Positions 5,687 to 13,783 of a DNA stretch of 23,558 nt are shown in pieces; position 1 is the first letter of the stretch, and each line of letters starts with the position of its first letter. The stretch comes from Gammaproteobacteria bacterium RIFCSPHIGHO2_02_FULL_42_13 (GTDB taxonomy: Bacteria; Pseudomonadota; Gammaproteobacteria; UBA12402), in assembly GCA_001801405.1 (NCBI GenBank), contig MGXQ01000056.1:1-23558 (forward strand), given 5' to 3'. The notes beneath the pieces were generated by a model, which was not told where the DNA came from, ran no database searches, and worked only from the letters and a program-made list of their open reading frames with translations. A program made the position numbers and the translations under genes.

Positions 5687-7432
5687 ATGCCAATGAAACT
5701 GCGCATTTGGCGCAACTACCAATTTAGCTCCTGGCAGCCCAACGTTTGGGATGTCATTGCATTGCTGTTGGTGTTGTCTGTGATCATCATGCTCGCGTGG
5801 GCAGCATCACAAACTTCAACACCCTATCATCTGGGCGAAGCATTGCCGATTTCATTGAATCCAAAATATTTACCTGGTTATGCGTTACGCTCAGTCTTTC
5901 GCATACTCACAGGATTGTTTCTATCACTGATTTTTACTTTTGTAGTCGGCAGCGCTGCCGCGAAAAACAAACATATTGAACGCATCGCGATTCCACTTAT
6001 CGATATTTTGCAATCGATTCCAGTGCTTGGGTTTCTGTCAATCACTATCGTTATGTTCATTTATCTGTTTCCAAACAGTCTGTGGGGGCCGGAATGGGCA
6101 TCCATCTTTATGATCTTTACCGCACAAGCGTGGAATATGTGTTTAGGCTTTTATCAAAGTATTAAAACGATTCCCTATGATTTACGCGAGGCATCGGCCA
6201 TGTTTCAACTGTCCGCCTGGCAACGTTTTTGGCGCCTCGAAGTACCGTTTGCCATGCCAAGTCTCATGTGGAACAGCATGATGTCGATGTCCGCGAGCTG
6301 GTTTTTTTTAGTAGCATCCGAGGCGCTGACCGTCAATAAACAAACCATCATGTTGCCCGGCATTGGCTCCTATATTGGCGAAGCCATTTTACATTCTAAT
6401 ATCTTGGCCGTCAGCTATGCCATCACCACCATGTTAGTCGTTATCTTATTATATGATCAACTCTTGTTTCGTCCGCTGTTAAGCTGGAGTGAAAAATTTA
6501 AAATGGAATCAACCGCGGGTGAAAAAGCAGAAAAATCATTGCTTGTTCGCTTATTAGTTAAAACACATTGGTTACAAAATGTCGTCGGTTCTTGGCTTAA
6601 TGCCTTCTGCGACGCCGTTGTCAATTTTCAAATAACACGACGAGTAAAAAAACCTGAGCATCCACAACAAATGATTAATCGCTCCGCCACGGTTTTGATT
6701 TATGCATGGTATATCACCATCGCGACTTCGAGTATTGTCTTAATGTATTTTTTGATACGTTTTATTTTTCATACGATTTCAACACATGAAATCTTTCACG
6801 TCTTGTTACTGGGTCTCTATACAAGCTTGCGCGTCATCATCTTGATCTCTTTGGCATCACTCGTCTGGGTACCCATTGGTGTTTGGATTGGCTTGCGGCC
6901 GCGCGCCACACATATCGCGCAACCGATTGCACAATTTTTTGCAGCATTTCCCGCAAATTTATTTTTCCCCATTGTTGTCATCGTCATTTTAAAATACCAT
7001 CTCAACGTAAACATTTGGACAACGCCGCTCATGATATTGGGCACGCAATGGTATATTTTATTTAACGTGATCGCCGGCACAACGGCGTTACCAAAAGATT
7101 TAGTCATGGTGTCGCAAAATTTTGGTCTTAAAAAATGGCTTTGGTGGAAACGCTTTATTCTGCCAGGAATTTTTCCCTATTTTATTACCGGCGCTATTAC
7201 GGCCGCCGGGGGTGCATGGAATGCCAGCATCGTTGCCGAAGTCGTCAGCTGGGGTAATTATAATCTCGTTGCCGATGGTTTGGGTGCATACATTAAGCAA
7301 TTTACCTCGTTGGGCGATTTCCCACGCATCGCACTCGGTATTAGCATGATGTGCATATATGTGTTAATCTTTAATCGATTAATTTGGCAGCCATTATATA
7401 ATTTGGCGGAAAAAAGGTTTCAGATAAATTGA
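5687..7432 (+). CDS. ABC importer permease, two fused SsuC/TauC-like domains
   Basis: An inner-membrane component of a nitrate/sulfonate/taurine-type ABC importer. At 581 residues it is twice the usual permease length: two binding-protein-dependent transport domains in tandem, each with about five to six helices. The coupling loop that contacts the ATPase is visible in both halves: IPYDLREASAMFQLSAWQRF...LEVPFAMPSLM in the first, and LPKDLVMVSQNFGLKKWLWW...LPGIFPYF in the second. The first ATG (5687) is listed; the ATG at 5693 is as likely because GAG lies 6 bases before it. The gene is followed, after a family A repeat, by its ATPase. No substrate-binding protein gene occurs nearby, so the substrate is undefined. 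Confidence 0.9.
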   Translation: MPMKLRIWRNYQFSSWQPNVWDVIALLLVLSVIIMLAWAASQTSTPYHLGEALPISLNPKYLPGYALRSVFRILTGLFLSLIFTFVVGSAAAKNKHIERIAIPLIDILQSIPVLGFLSITIVMFIYLFPNSLWGPEWASIFMIFTAQAWNMCLGFYQSIKTIPYDLREASAMFQLSAWQRFWRLEVPFAMPSLMWNSMMSMSASWFFLVASEALTVNKQTIMLPGIGSYIGEAILHSNILAVSYAITTMLVVILLYDQLLFRPLLSWSEKFKMESTAGEKAEKSLLVRLLVKTHWLQNVVGSWLNAFCDAVVNFQITRRVKKPEHPQQMINRSATVLIYAWYITIATSSIVLMYFLIRFIFHTISTHEIFHVLLLGLYTSLRVIILISLASLVWVPIGVWIGLRPRATHIAQPIAQFFAAFPANLFFPIVVIVILKYHLNVNIWTTPLMILGTQWYILFNVIAGTTALPKDLVMVSQNFGLKKWLWWKRFILPGIFPYFITGAITAAGGAWNASIVAEVVSWGNYNLVADGLGAYIKQFTSLGDFPRIALGISMMCIYVLIFNRLIWQPLYNLAEKRFQIN

Positions 7433-7440
7433 GAAAATCC

Positions 7441-7489
7441 TGGATTCCGGATATTGTTGCGCTTTTAGCGCAACAATTCCGGAATGACG
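7441..7489 (+). repeat. Family A palindromic repeat, copy 3 (within the ABC operon)
   Basis: TGGATTCCGGATATTG leads into the inner stem TTGTTGCGC/GCGCAACAA and closes with CCGGAATGACG. It lies between the permease and ATPase genes, the only copy inside an apparent operon. It has no T-tract. Confidence 0.85.
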
Positions 7490-7532
7490 TGACTGCTGAC
7501 GCAACAATTCCTGACGAAGGAGTTAAATAAAT

Positions 7533-8813
7533 ATGAACACACTCATTGAGCTACGACATATCAAAAAAATCTTCAACAAAGAAGGTGATCAAGAGCTATT
7601 GGTGTTAGACAATATCAGTTTTGACGTGCGCGAAGGCGAAATTATTGCGTTACTCGGTCGATCAGGCTGCGGCAAATCGACTTTGTTACGCGTCATCGCC
7701 GGATTAATTCAATCTAACAGTGGCCAAGTCCGTTTTAAAGGCAAAACCGTTACGCAACCCGCACCCGGTATCACAATGGTATTTCAACATTTTGCGTTAA
7801 TGCCATGGCTGACCGTGTTACAAAATGTGGAGCTGGGATTAGAAGCCCTCGGCACCCCAAAAAAAGAGCGGCGTGGGCGCGCATTAAAAGCCATTGATAT
7901 GATTGGGTTGGATGGATTTGAATCGGCGTTCCCAAAAGAATTATCCGGCGGCATGCGTCAACGCGTCGGCATCGCGCGCGCACTCGTTGTCGAACCCGAT
8001 GTGTTATTAATGGACGAGCCATTTTCTTCATTAGATGTCTTAACCGCCGACAACTTACGTAACGATATTTTAGATCTTTGGCTGAAAAACCCACAAAGAA
8101 AAAACAGCATTGTACTCGTCACACATAATATCGAAGAAGCGATGTTTTTAGCCGATCGCGCCATTGTATTTGATAGCAATCCCGCCACCATTCGTGGTAT
8201 TTTAAATATTAATTTACCGCATCCTCGCGATGAACAAAGCCCAGAATTTCGAAAATTAGTCGATCAGGTTTACATGCTGATGACTACTGAAAAAATGCCT
8301 TTACCACAAGAAGAAGAAATCGATTTGGGCTATCGCTTGCCGGACGCAAATATTTCAGAACTCGCAGGACTGATGGAAATATTAGCCGAAGAATTTCCAG
8401 ACAAACCCATCGACCTGCCACATATTGCCGATGAATTGTCGTTAAACATCGATGACTTATTCCCTTTAACTGAAGTATTGGATATTCTAGATTTCGCCGA
8501 AGAAGCAGATGGGGATATCAAGCTCACTGCTGCCGGCAAGCATTTTGCCAGCGCAGATATGTTAAACCGAAAAAAAATATTTGCGAAATATTTATTGGCC
8601 AACGTACCCTTAGCCAAATATATCTATGATGCATTAAATAAAAATGAAGACCATCGCATTGCCAAAAAATATATTGCGGAAAAACTCGAGAAATCACTTA
8701 GTGATTCTGAAATCGAACGCGTTCTCGGTATCATTACACAATGGGGACGATATGCAGAACTATTTGCATACAATGATAAGAGCGAAGAGTTTAACTTAGA
8801 AAATCCTGAATAG
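7533..8813 (+). CDS. ABC importer ATPase with C-terminal AAA-associated-type extension
   Basis: Energises the preceding fused permease. Residues 1-~250 form an SsuB/TauB/NrtD-like ABC domain: Walker A GRSGCGKST (42-50), Q-loop VFQHFALMPWLTV, signature LSGGMRQRVGIARA, Walker B VLLMDEPFSSLD and H-loop VTHNIEEA. Residues ~280-425 are an extra domain of acidic and helical segments (LAGLMEILAEEFPDKPIDL; LTEVLDILDFAEEADGDIKLTAAGKHFA) matching the layout of the AAA-associated C-terminal domain found on some nitrate-type ATPases, probably regulatory. The ribosome site AAGGAG lies 10-11 bases before the ATG. With the fused permease it makes a two-gene transporter core. Confidence 0.9.
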   Translation: MNTLIELRHIKKIFNKEGDQELLVLDNISFDVREGEIIALLGRSGCGKSTLLRVIAGLIQSNSGQVRFKGKTVTQPAPGITMVFQHFALMPWLTVLQNVELGLEALGTPKKERRGRALKAIDMIGLDGFESAFPKELSGGMRQRVGIARALVVEPDVLLMDEPFSSLDVLTADNLRNDILDLWLKNPQRKNSIVLVTHNIEEAMFLADRAIVFDSNPATIRGILNINLPHPRDEQSPEFRKLVDQVYMLMTTEKMPLPQEEEIDLGYRLPDANISELAGLMEILAEEFPDKPIDLPHIADELSLNIDDLFPLTEVLDILDFAEEADGDIKLTAAGKHFASADMLNRKKIFAKYLLANVPLAKYIYDALNKNEDHRIAKKYIAEKLEKSLSDSEIERVLGIITQWGRYAELFAYNDKSEEFNLENPE

Positions 8814-8916
8814 TTTATTTATTGCCCATTTTCAATGATTTATCACGCCTTACATGCGAGCAATTCTTGCATGGTACGCTATACTATTAATTGAGTGTAA
8901 AAAAGGATGTTGTCGG

Positions 8917-10407
8917 TTGCCAGTGAAAAAAATATTATGCTTAACAGCCATGATAATAGGGATATTGGTCATCCATCTACCCTTCTTCGGTTATGCTCAA
9001 AAAAACACCAACAGCAACACAACTCTCTCATTACACGACGCCATTATGCTAACGCTCCGAGATAATCCTGATTTACAATCGACTGAGCTCAATCGGGTTA
9101 CACAAAAATACGCACTCATCGTAGCAAAAAATCAATTCCAATTAAAATATACCCTCAGTGGCGCAGCCACTCAGACTTGGTCAAAAACAAATGAACAATG
9201 GGGCACTCATAGCTTAACCTACAGCGCATCCCCAACCATCTCTCTTAAAAATAGCTACGGCACCCAATTTACATTAGCAAGCGCGAATCCCTCCACCTAC
9301 CATGGCACTTATAATCCCACTCTCACGTTGACCGTTGTGCAACCGTTAATAAAAGGGTTTGGTCGAGAAGTGGTTCAAAAAGCACTGAATGATGCGCTCG
9401 ATAGCGAAACATCTAATATCTTAACAATGAAAGATACCATCGTACAACAAGTTAAGACGGTCATTACAGATTATTTAACCGTCATCAAAAATCAAGAAAG
9501 CGTCAACATCGATAACTTAGCTTTGAAAAATTATCAAACCACCGCAAAAAACACGCAGGCGCTCATCGATGCGGGGCAATCCCCAGCACAGGATATTATT
9601 CAAGCGCAAACATCCATAGCCAGCCAAAAAACCACGCTGCAAAGCGATATAAACACGTTAAACACCAGTAAAAACACTTTATTTAATGACCTGGGGCTGC
9701 CCAATGATGCAAACATCGTTTTACCAACTAAAATTGATTACGACAGCGCCATAACACAACTCACCGGCAATCAATCATTACCCTCACAACAAAACGCCCA
9801 AACGCTCGCGCTGGCATCCAATCTCAGCTACCACACACAAACTATTGCATTAAAATCATTGCAACGTGCTTTATTAGTCGCAAGAGATAATCGACGATGG
9901 CAATTAGATTTGACAACAACATTAGCGCGTGGCGGCGGATCCAGCACAGACTCGCGTGATCAAGGCATTGAAAGTATCTTAAATGGACGAAACCACAACG
10001 AAACAATGGGACTGGCTTTATCCATTCCGATTAATGATGTGTCCTCTCAATCCGATTTGCTCAACGCCAAAATCGCACTGGATCAAGCGATTATAGCGTT
10101 AGAAGAACAAAAGATTAAAGCTGAAAGCAATGTCATTAACAGTCGAAATAACTTAATCAGCAGTCAAAAACAATTACAATATGCGCGACAAACATTGGCC
10201 TTACAACAAAAAACAGTCAACATATCTAACATCAAATATGCAGCAGGTTTAATATCGAGTTTCCAATTACTGACAGAACAAAACAGTCTTGTCACCGATC
10301 AACAAACGCTGAGCAATAGTATCATTGCTTATATTACCAGCTTAGTCGACTTCAACTATCAAACTGGCGTATCATTAGAAAGATGGGGACTGGCATTAAG
10401 GATTTAA
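8917..10407 (+). CDS. TolC-family outer-membrane efflux channel
   Basis: Forms the outer-membrane and periplasmic duct of a tripartite pump. From the proposed TTG start it is 496 residues: signal peptide (KKILCLTAMIIGILVIHLPF, cleavage near GYA-Q), then two repeats of coiled-coil helices and beta-strands. Visible TolC features are LSLHDAIMLTLRDNPDLQS at the mature start, VVQPLIKGFGRE, ALIDAGQSPAQDIIQAQT in the first hairpin, and LALSIPINDVSSQSDLLNAKIALDQA and NIKYAAGLISSFQLLTEQN in the second. I prefer TTG 8917 because AAGGA lies 9 bases before it and the signal peptide then begins normally; the frame is open back to ATG 8854, and GTG 8923 is also possible. First gene of a four-gene pump operon. 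Confidence 0.92.
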   Translation: MPVKKILCLTAMIIGILVIHLPFFGYAQKNTNSNTTLSLHDAIMLTLRDNPDLQSTELNRVTQKYALIVAKNQFQLKYTLSGAATQTWSKTNEQWGTHSLTYSASPTISLKNSYGTQFTLASANPSTYHGTYNPTLTLTVVQPLIKGFGREVVQKALNDALDSETSNILTMKDTIVQQVKTVITDYLTVIKNQESVNIDNLALKNYQTTAKNTQALIDAGQSPAQDIIQAQTSIASQKTTLQSDINTLNTSKNTLFNDLGLPNDANIVLPTKIDYDSAITQLTGNQSLPSQQNAQTLALASNLSYHTQTIALKSLQRALLVARDNRRWQLDLTTTLARGGGSSTDSRDQGIESILNGRNHNETMGLALSIPINDVSSQSDLLNAKIALDQAIIALEEQKIKAESNVINSRNNLISSQKQLQYARQTLALQQKTVNISNIKYAAGLISSFQLLTEQNSLVTDQQTLSNSIIAYITSLVDFNYQTGVSLERWGLALRI

Positions 10408-10409
10408 CC

Positions 10410-11588
10410 ATGATAAAACATCGACGCACATACCTATTCCTCGCCATAATCATTTTAATTATTCTATGGGGCAGCGCAGGATATTATTTTTATAAAAACA
10501 AGGATAAAACAACCGCCACATCCGGCGCCACTCAAATCATTACGGTACAAACCACCACCCCCACTCAAACCATGTATTACAACGGCACTATTCGGGCACT
10601 TTCGATGATGCCTGTCACCTCTCCCTCCGATGGTATCGTACAATCCATGAACTTTAACTATGGCGATACAATAACGAAAGGACAGTTGCTTTTATCGCTT
10701 AGTTCTTCGAACGCACAAACTAATTTCCAAACAGCGTTAACCGCTTATCTACAAGCAAAATCGCAAGAGGAAACTAGTCGCGCCGCAGCCGAAAGCGACA
10801 TATTGCTCTATCAACAAGGCGTAATTTCACGCAACGAATACGAAAGCGCGCAATCCACGCATTATTTTAATCACTTAAACATGCTACAAGCGGGCGCAGC
10901 ACTAACACGATTAAACTATGATACATCCAATATATTAAACTTATCGCTCGATAATTTAGACGCCGTTAAGAAAGCCTTTGACTTAACTAAAGGCACACAA
11001 TATTTAAAAATATACAGTCCACAAGATGGCGTCGCATTATTCGCTAGCCAATCGTCCTCATCATCTGATAGCAGTCAAACCATCAATGTTGGCTCCTCAG
11101 TCAAACAAGATCAAGTATTATTAAACATCGGCGATTTAAGCGGCGCCAGTCTCACCATTAAAATAGATCAGATCAATATCAACAATATCAAAGCAGGACA
11201 AGCTGCGACTGTCACCGGCGCGGCATTTCCAAATATTACGCTCAAAGGTACAATTTCTACGGTTGCCACACAAGCATCAACCAGCAATGACAATCCACAA
11301 TTCGAGGCAACAGTGGTTATATCCAACTTAACTGCAAATGATTTGGAAACCATTCGCGTTGGCATGACCGCAACCGTGGCTGTTGTCGTTACAGGATCCC
11401 CTCAACTCATGGTGCCGATCAATGCAGTCACTGCAAAAGATGGAAAATACTACGTCACCAAAGTCGCGCCCAACAGAAAACAAACACAAGTCGAGGTCAC
11501 AACCGGCTCAACCAATGCAACCTCTGTCGCCATTACATCAGGATTAGCAGCAGGAGATCAAATTGTCGCCCCTCATTCAACTACATGA
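10410..11588 (+). CDS. MacA/HlyD-like periplasmic adaptor protein
   Basis: Membrane-fusion subunit linking the inner-membrane MacB-type complex to the TolC-like channel. It is 392 residues: an N-terminal anchor (TYLFLAIIILIILWGSAGYY), a biotinyl-lipoyl half (TSPSDGIVQSMNFNYGDTITKGQLLLSL), a short alpha-hairpin of about 60 residues (FQTALTAYLQAKS...ESAQSTHYFNHLNMLQA), the second lipoyl half (IYSPQDGVALF) and beta-barrel/proximal domains (VGMTATVAVVV; LMVPINAVTAKDGKYYV). A Ser-rich loop follows the second lipoyl strand. I chose ATG 10410 (AAGGA 7 bases upstream, 2 bp after the previous stop) rather than 10383. It overlaps the ATPase gene by 26 bp. Confidence 0.92.
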   Translation: MIKHRRTYLFLAIIILIILWGSAGYYFYKNKDKTTATSGATQIITVQTTTPTQTMYYNGTIRALSMMPVTSPSDGIVQSMNFNYGDTITKGQLLLSLSSSNAQTNFQTALTAYLQAKSQEETSRAAAESDILLYQQGVISRNEYESAQSTHYFNHLNMLQAGAALTRLNYDTSNILNLSLDNLDAVKKAFDLTKGTQYLKIYSPQDGVALFASQSSSSSDSSQTINVGSSVKQDQVLLNIGDLSGASLTIKIDQININNIKAGQAATVTGAAFPNITLKGTISTVATQASTSNDNPQFEATVVISNLTANDLETIRVGMTATVAVVVTGSPQLMVPINAVTAKDGKYYVTKVAPNRKQTQVEVTTGSTNATSVAITSGLAAGDQIVAPHSTT

Positions 11589-12264
11589 TATTACTAAAAC
11601 ATATATCACTGGCGAAACAACTTTATTAGCGTTAAACCACGTTAATCTGACGATTAATGAACATGAGCTAGTCGCAATTGTTGGCGAATCCGGCTCAGGC
11701 AAATCGACGATGCTACATACACTGGGTTTACTTGACAAACCCACCTCTGGATCATATTTGTTAAACGGGAAAGAAGTCGCTAAACTAAATGATGACGAAC
11801 TTTCTTCATTAAGAAATTTAAAAATGGGCTTCGCCTTTCAGGCATTCTTCTTGCTACCACGATTTGATGCGATACATAATGTCATGCTGCCATTATTATA
11901 CCGAGGCGTCAATCTTAACGAATCGAAAGAGCGCGCATTACAAATATTAGATAAACTCAGCATGACAAAATTTAAATATCAACGCCCCAATCAAATGTCG
12001 GGCGGCCAGCAACAGCGTGTTGCTATTGCACGCGCGTTGATTGGAAACCCAGATATTGTCTTTGCCGACGAGCCAACGGGTGCATTAGACTCAAAAACAT
12101 CAAAAGAAATCATCGATGTTTTTATAAAACTATATGAAGAAGAAAAGAAAACCGTCATTATGGTCACACATGATATAAAAATCGCCCTGCAATGCCGGCG
12201 CATGATCACCGTAAAAGACGGCAAAATCGTGAACGATGTGCGCGATGAGGAGCGAAAAGCATGA
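11563..12264 (+). CDS. MacB/LolD-type ABC ATPase
   Basis: Cytoplasmic ATPase of the tripartite pump, 233 residues. Walker A GESGSGKST, Q-loop segment AFQAFFLLPRF, signature MSGGQQQRVAIARA, Walker B IVFADEPTGALD and H-loop VTHD are intact and of the MacB/LolD type (GALDSKTS after the D-loop). It is encoded separately from the permease, unlike E. coli MacB where the two are fused. The start is TTG 11563 inside the adaptor gene, with GGAG (11553-11556) 6 bases before it; no ATG fits. Its stop overlaps the permease start by 4 bp (ATGA), so the two are translationally coupled. Confidence 0.94.
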   Translation: MSPLIQLHDITKTYITGETTLLALNHVNLTINEHELVAIVGESGSGKSTMLHTLGLLDKPTSGSYLLNGKEVAKLNDDELSSLRNLKMGFAFQAFFLLPRFDAIHNVMLPLLYRGVNLNESKERALQILDKLSMTKFKYQRPNQMSGGQQQRVAIARALIGNPDIVFADEPTGALDSKTSKEIIDVFIKLYEEEKKTVIMVTHDIKIALQCRRMITVKDGKIVNDVRDEERKA

Positions 12265-13478
12265 ACTTAAAAATGCATTTTCGCACAGCAATAACAAATT
12301 TAAATTCGACAAAATTACGATCGATGCTGGCCGCACTCGGCATTTTGGTCGGCACGGCATCGGTTGTGGCTATGATATCTGGCGGACAACTCGCCTCTTA
12401 TCAAGCATTGCAACAATTTAAAGCGCTCGGCACCAACCTCATGTCGATCACCATTAATACGGCAAGCAGCAGTGATAGCGGCGATAGCAGTAACTTAAGC
12501 AGCGCGACCACCTCCTCACCAGTGACTGTACAAGAGGCGATAAATCTGAAAACTGCCTCATCAGATATCACAAGCATTGCCCCTTATATTAGTCTCTATC
12601 AACCCATGAAGTTTCAAGGACACACCGTGTCGGGCACTATCCTGGGCACCACAGAAACGCTACAAAATATCATGAAACTCACGATGCAAGAAGGGCGCTT
12701 TGTCTCTCTCCTCGATAAAAACAATTATTACTGCGTGATTGGACAAAAAATCTATACGGAGTTAAAAAAATATTCATTGGATCCCATGGGGCAACAGATC
12801 AGCATCGGCAGTTCCATTTTTACTATCATTGGCATCTTGAAAGATTGGACACAAAATTCATTTATCTATGCCGATTTAAATCAATCCGTCTTTGTACCCA
12901 TCAATACGGCTTATATCATTTCATCCTATGCGCAAATTTATAATGTTATTTTAAAACTAAATGAAGGCACCAACATTACAACACTTGAACAAGATATTAC
13001 AAATTATTTTAACCAAAATATTCCGGGGAAAAGTTTATATTTTCAAAGCGCCGCACAGATTTTAGCGAGTATGACATCGCAACAACAGATTTTGACGGCA
13101 TTTTTAGGTTTTATCGGCGGCATTTCATTATTGGTGGGAGGCATTGGTATTATGAATATCATGCTCGTCTCCGTTGCAGAAAGACGACAAGAAATTGGTA
13201 TTCGTTTAGCCGTTGGCGCGAAGAAAAGAGATATTCAAAAAATGTTTTTGATTGAAGCTGTTGTATTATCCTTTTTTGGCGGCATTGCCGGTGTTTTGTT
13301 TGGGCTGACGATTTCATTTGCCATTGCCATTTATCAAGGCTGGCTCTTTATGATATTTTACCAACCGATTTTACTCGGCTTTGTCGTCTCGGTATTAACC
13401 GGCATCTTCTTTGGATTTTATCCTGCTTATAAAGCCTCTAAACTGCTGCCGATTGAAACATTGAGGGGTATAGAATAA
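12261..13478 (+). CDS. MacB-type ABC permease (FtsX-like fold)
   Basis: Inner-membrane subunit of the pump, 405 residues. The N-terminal helix (LRSMLAALGILVGTASVVAMIS) is followed by a large periplasmic MacB_PCD-type domain (~45-265) that starts with a Ser/Thr/Asp-rich linker, then three helices: GFIGGISLLVGGIGIMNIML, the segment VVLSFFGGIAGVLFGLTISF, and LLGFVVSVLTGIFFGFYPAY. The conserved VSVAERRQEIGIRLAVGAKKRDI loop after the second helix and the closing AYKASKLLPIETLRGIE are hallmarks of MacB. Families of this type move peptides, macrolides or siderophores from the periplasm outward; the substrate here is unknown. It is the last gene of the operon and ends at a repeat-rich convergent junction. 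Confidence 0.94.
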   Translation: MNLKMHFRTAITNLNSTKLRSMLAALGILVGTASVVAMISGGQLASYQALQQFKALGTNLMSITINTASSSDSGDSSNLSSATTSSPVTVQEAINLKTASSDITSIAPYISLYQPMKFQGHTVSGTILGTTETLQNIMKLTMQEGRFVSLLDKNNYYCVIGQKIYTELKKYSLDPMGQQISIGSSIFTIIGILKDWTQNSFIYADLNQSVFVPINTAYIISSYAQIYNVILKLNEGTNITTLEQDITNYFNQNIPGKSLYFQSAAQILASMTSQQQILTAFLGFIGGISLLVGGIGIMNIMLVSVAERRQEIGIRLAVGAKKRDIQKMFLIEAVVLSFFGGIAGVLFGLTISFAIAIYQGWLFMIFYQPILLGFVVSVLTGIFFGFYPAYKASKLLPIETLRGIE

Positions 13479-13503
13479 TACTCAGCTTGTTCGCATGAGC
13501 ATC

Positions 13504-13548
13504 CCGTCATTCCGGAATTCCGCCAACGGCGGAATATCCGGAATCCAG
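13504..13548 (-). repeat. Family A palindromic repeat, copy 4
   Basis: On the minus strand TGGATTCCGG leads into the inner stem ATTCCGCC-GTT-GGCGGAAT and closes with TCCGGAATGACGG. The outer arms match copy 3 exactly while the inner stem is different. Confidence 0.85.
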
Positions 13549-13578
13549 AAAATCGACGCTTGGAACTAACGCGTTTGC

Positions 13579-13622
13579 TGGATCCCGGATATTTTGCCTG
13601 CGGCAAAATTCCGGGATGACGG
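13579..13622 (+). repeat. Family A palindromic repeat, copy 5
   Basis: TGGATCCCGG leads into the inner stem ATTTTGCC-TGC-GGCAAAAT and closes with TCCGGGATGACGG. The change of TTCCGG to TCCCGG in the left arm is matched by CCGGGA in the right arm, so pairing is kept. Confidence 0.85.
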
Positions 13623-13633
13623 GAAACAAAGCA

Positions 13634-13778
13634 CGTAGGTTGGTGCTGAGCGAAGCGAAGCCCAACAATATGTTAAATGATGGAAATTATGGTGAATATT
13701 CCCGTATTCCGCTTCGCTCCATGCGGGCTACGCTTGCTTGGCGCACATAATTTGTTGGGCCTCACGGCCCAACCTACG
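13634..13778 (+). repeat. Family B double-hairpin repeat, copy 2, interrupted
   Basis: The same two halves as copy 1, in opposite orientation: 13635-13666 (one mismatch in 32 bases against copy 1) and 13752-13778 (identical over 27). They are separated by 85 bp instead of 9. The extra segment contains a different hairpin with arms CCCGTAT and ATGCGGG (13701-13727) followed by GCTACGCTTGC, itself repeat-like. Confidence 0.8.
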
Positions 13779-13783
13779 TACTA

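Larger units (their letters stand above)
13479..13783. other. Convergent intergenic region between the pump permease (+) and pgk (-)
   Basis: No gene. Nearly the whole 305 bp is repeat: two family A hairpins in opposite orientation and an interrupted family B element with a further hairpin inside it. No hairpin with a T-tract was seen for either strand, so the repeats may mark or shape the 3' ends of both operons. Confidence 0.75.

Noticed and set aside
6817..7107. Open frame on the minus strand inside the ABC permease gene
   Set aside because: It lies wholly within a strongly supported membrane-protein gene, has no ribosome site and no recognisable features. Similar opposite-strand frames in tkt, gap, pgk and the orphan gene were rejected for the same reason.
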